Assembly: GCA_000824825.2 (NCBI GenBank)
Contig: LM655204.1
Coordinates: 1 to 64,000, forward strand
Reading direction: 5' to 3'
Source of the DNA: Mesorhizobium sp. ORS 3324
GTDB lineage: Bacteria > Pseudomonadota > Alphaproteobacteria > Rhizobiales > Rhizobiaceae
Length of the DNA: 64,000 nt
Shown one piece after another: positions 62,424-64,000 of this stretch. The position numbers and the translations under genes were made by a program. The notes below the pieces were generated by a model. That model was not told where the DNA came from. It saw only the letters and a list, made by a program, of their open reading frames with translations, and made no database searches. The first letter of the stretch is position 1. Each line of letters opens with the position of its first letter.

Positions 62424-63551
62424 ATGGCACCGCTGGACCAGACCCGCAAGGCCGAGAGGGCCGCATCCGGAGATAGCAGCATCGCCGCCCGCCTGCTTGC
62501 CTGGTACGACGCGCATCACCGCGACCTGCCCTGGCGTGTGACGCCGGGGGCGTTCGCGGGTGGGACAAGGCCAGATCCCTATCGCATCTGGCTGTCCGAG
62601 GTGATGCTGCAGCAGACGACCGTTGAGGCGGTGAAGGCCTATTTCCGCAACTTCCTGGAGAAATGGCCCACCGTCGAGGCGCTGGCGGCGGCGCACATCG
62701 AGGACGTCATGAAGGCCTGGGCCGGGCTCGGCTATTATTCCAGGGCGCGCAATCTGAAAGCCTGCGCCGATCTCGTGGGACGGCAAGGCGGCCGCTTTCC
62801 CGATACCGAGACCGGCCTGAAGGAATTGCCGGGCATCGGCGCCTATACGGCGGCGGCGATCGCGGCGATCGCCTTCGACCGCCCGGCGGCCGTCGTCGAC
62901 GGCAATGTCGAGCGCGTCATCTCGCGGCTCTATTCCATTGAAACTCCGCTCAGCGAGGCCAAGCCCGAAATCCGCGCGCAGGTCGAAAAGCTGGTGCCGC
63001 AGAAAAGGCCCGGCGATTTCGCCCAGGCGATGATGGACCTTGGCGCCACGATCTGCACGCCGCGCCGCCCGCGCTGCATGCTTTGCCCGCTGCGCGCGGA
63101 TTGCAGCGCGATCCACTTGGGCGATCCGGGGCGTTTTCCGGTCCGACTGCCGAAGGACGACAAGCCGCTCAGGCGGGGTGCTGCCTTCGTCGCCCAACGC
63201 GACGACGGCGCCATTCTTTTGCGCAAGCGACCGGACAGGGGCCTGCTCGGCGGCATGACAGAGGTGCCGACCACGGCCTGGACGGCGCGGGTCGATGGGG
63301 CGACCACACAAGACGCAGCACCCTTTTGTGCCGACTGGCGGCGCGCCGGGCGGATCGGCCATGTCTTCACCCATTTCGCGCTCGAACTCGAAGTCTTTCA
63401 TGCCCACATCAAGGGCGATGCGCCGAGCGGGCATTTCTGGTCGCTGGCCCATGAAATTTCCGGGGAAGCGCTGCCCACCGTCATGAAAAAGGTAATCGAG
63501 GCGGCGATACCGGGCGCGACCAAGAAGCAAGCCCGGCAGCGCCCGCGTTGA
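62424..63551 (+). CDS. mutY: A/G-specific adenine glycosylase
   Basis: A 375-residue DNA repair glycosylase that removes adenine opposite 8-oxoguanine. The catalytic Glu59 is in LSEVMLQQT. The helix-hairpin-helix ELPGIGAYTAAAIAAIAF and the Asp in VVDGNVERV follow. The 4Fe-4S motif C-x6-C-x2-C-x5-C (CTPRRPRCMLCPLRADC) is complete, and a Nudix-like C-terminal domain reads 8-oxoG. All key residues are intact. Confidence 0.96.
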   Translation: MAPLDQTRKAERAASGDSSIAARLLAWYDAHHRDLPWRVTPGAFAGGTRPDPYRIWLSEVMLQQTTVEAVKAYFRNFLEKWPTVEALAAAHIEDVMKAWAGLGYYSRARNLKACADLVGRQGGRFPDTETGLKELPGIGAYTAAAIAAIAFDRPAAVVDGNVERVISRLYSIETPLSEAKPEIRAQVEKLVPQKRPGDFAQAMMDLGATICTPRRPRCMLCPLRADCSAIHLGDPGRFPVRLPKDDKPLRRGAAFVAQRDDGAILLRKRPDRGLLGGMTEVPTTAWTARVDGATTQDAAPFCADWRRAGRIGHVFTHFALELEVFHAHIKGDAPSGHFWSLAHEISGEALPTVMKKVIEAAIPGATKKQARQRPR

Positions 63552-63561
63552 AAGGACCGCA

Positions 63562-64000
63562 ATGACCGACATCCGCCACATCGTGTTCGACATCGGCAAG
63601 GTGCTGATCCACTACGACCCGGACCTTCCGTTCAGCCGGCTGATCCCGGATGCGGAGGAGCGGAAATGGTTCTTCGACAATGTCTGCACCAGCGCCTGGA
63701 ATATCGAGCAGGACCGCGGCCGGACATGGGAGGAAGCCGAAGCGCTCCTGATCGCCGAGCATCCCGCCCATGCCGAGAACATCCGCAATTTCCGCCGCTA
63801 TTGGCACGAGATGGTGCCGCATGCCTATGATGACAGCGTCGCCATCATGATCGGCCTGATCGAGAGCGGCCGCGATGTGACCATGCTGACCAATTTCGCC
63901 GCCGACACTTTCTCGGAAGCCCGCCGGCGCTTCGATTTCCTCGACCGGCCGCGCGGCGTCACCGTCTCGGGCGAGATCGGCCTGATCAAGCCGGATCAGG
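63562..64000 (+). CDS. HAD family hydrolase, N-terminal part (runs off the right edge)
   Basis: The first 146 codons are present. They begin MTDIRHIVFDIGKVLIHYD, where the usual HAD motif I DxD is DxG as in YihX-like and epoxide hydrolase N-terminal-like phosphatases. Motif II is in TMLTNFAADTF near residue 113. AAAGGA lies six bases upstream of the ATG. It follows mutY after ten bases and is probably co-transcribed. Confidence 0.88.
   Translation, partial: MTDIRHIVFDIGKVLIHYDPDLPFSRLIPDAEERKWFFDNVCTSAWNIEQDRGRTWEEAEALLIAEHPAHAENIRNFRRYWHEMVPHAYDDSVAIMIGLIESGRDVTMLTNFAADTFSEARRRFDFLDRPRGVTVSGEIGLIKPDQ

Overview
The window looks like chromosome of a Mesorhizobium-type alphaproteobacterium (Hyphomicrobiales). 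The evidence is GC-rich sequence, the smc / thioredoxin-fold lipoprotein / DciA-like / mutY block at the right end, an AapJQMP-type amino-acid ABC transporter, an adenylate cyclase with a TolB-like and TPR tail, and short repeats typical of rhizobia. No rRNA, tRNA, CRISPR array or intact insertion sequence was seen.

The left edge (1-77) is the start of etfB. From 144 to 21941 runs a large catabolic region. A minus-strand HpcH/HpaI aldolase and a FAD amine oxidase-like gene diverge from a plus-strand series: 3-hydroxyisobutyrate dehydrogenase-like, shikimate-dehydrogenase-like, SDR, RidA, a FadR-type regulator, two more SDRs, a LysR regulator, a complete AapJQMP-like transporter, a GlcD-like FAD dehydrogenase, a ThDP enzyme, hydantoinase A and B, a class I aminotransferase and a uronate-dehydrogenase-like enzyme. 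Several of these genes overlap by 1-8 bases. Together they look like uptake and breakdown of a cyclic amide or amino-acid-like compound; the substrate is not visible from sequence.

A degenerate Tn3-family transposase start (about 22.1-22.35 kb) separates this from a second catabolic unit on the minus strand (31171 down to 22361). That unit holds a DUF1185 protein, a hydrolase / flavin reductase / Nudix-like fusion, a luciferase-like monooxygenase, an aldehyde dehydrogenase and a PotABCD-like transporter. It is divergent from a GntR/FCD regulator, with a perfect 12-base palindrome between them.

From 32 to 46 kb the sequence is accessory and worn. Intact genes (berberine-bridge-like FAD oxidase, adenylate cyclase, DUF4143 ATPase, a small secreted Cys protein, DUF2061, a SnoaL-like/cupin fusion with a divergent LysR, L-lactate permease, CapA) are mixed with remnants of a second cyclase, a glucoamylase-like (GH144-like) protein, a LysR regulator and a DUF1772 protein.

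From 47.1 to 51.8 kb is a type I secretion pair (ABC exporter and HlyD-type adaptor) facing a beta-helix protein with RTX-like repeats, its probable cargo. Next come a small conserved protein, a DUF1772 membrane protein, an NAD(P)-binding protein divergent from an AraC regulator, and a HAD phosphatase / P-loop ATPase fusion. The right end returns to core genes: smc, a DsbA-like lipoprotein, a DciA-like protein, mutY and the start of a HAD hydrolase. Many other long open frames in this GC-rich DNA are antisense shadows and were left out.
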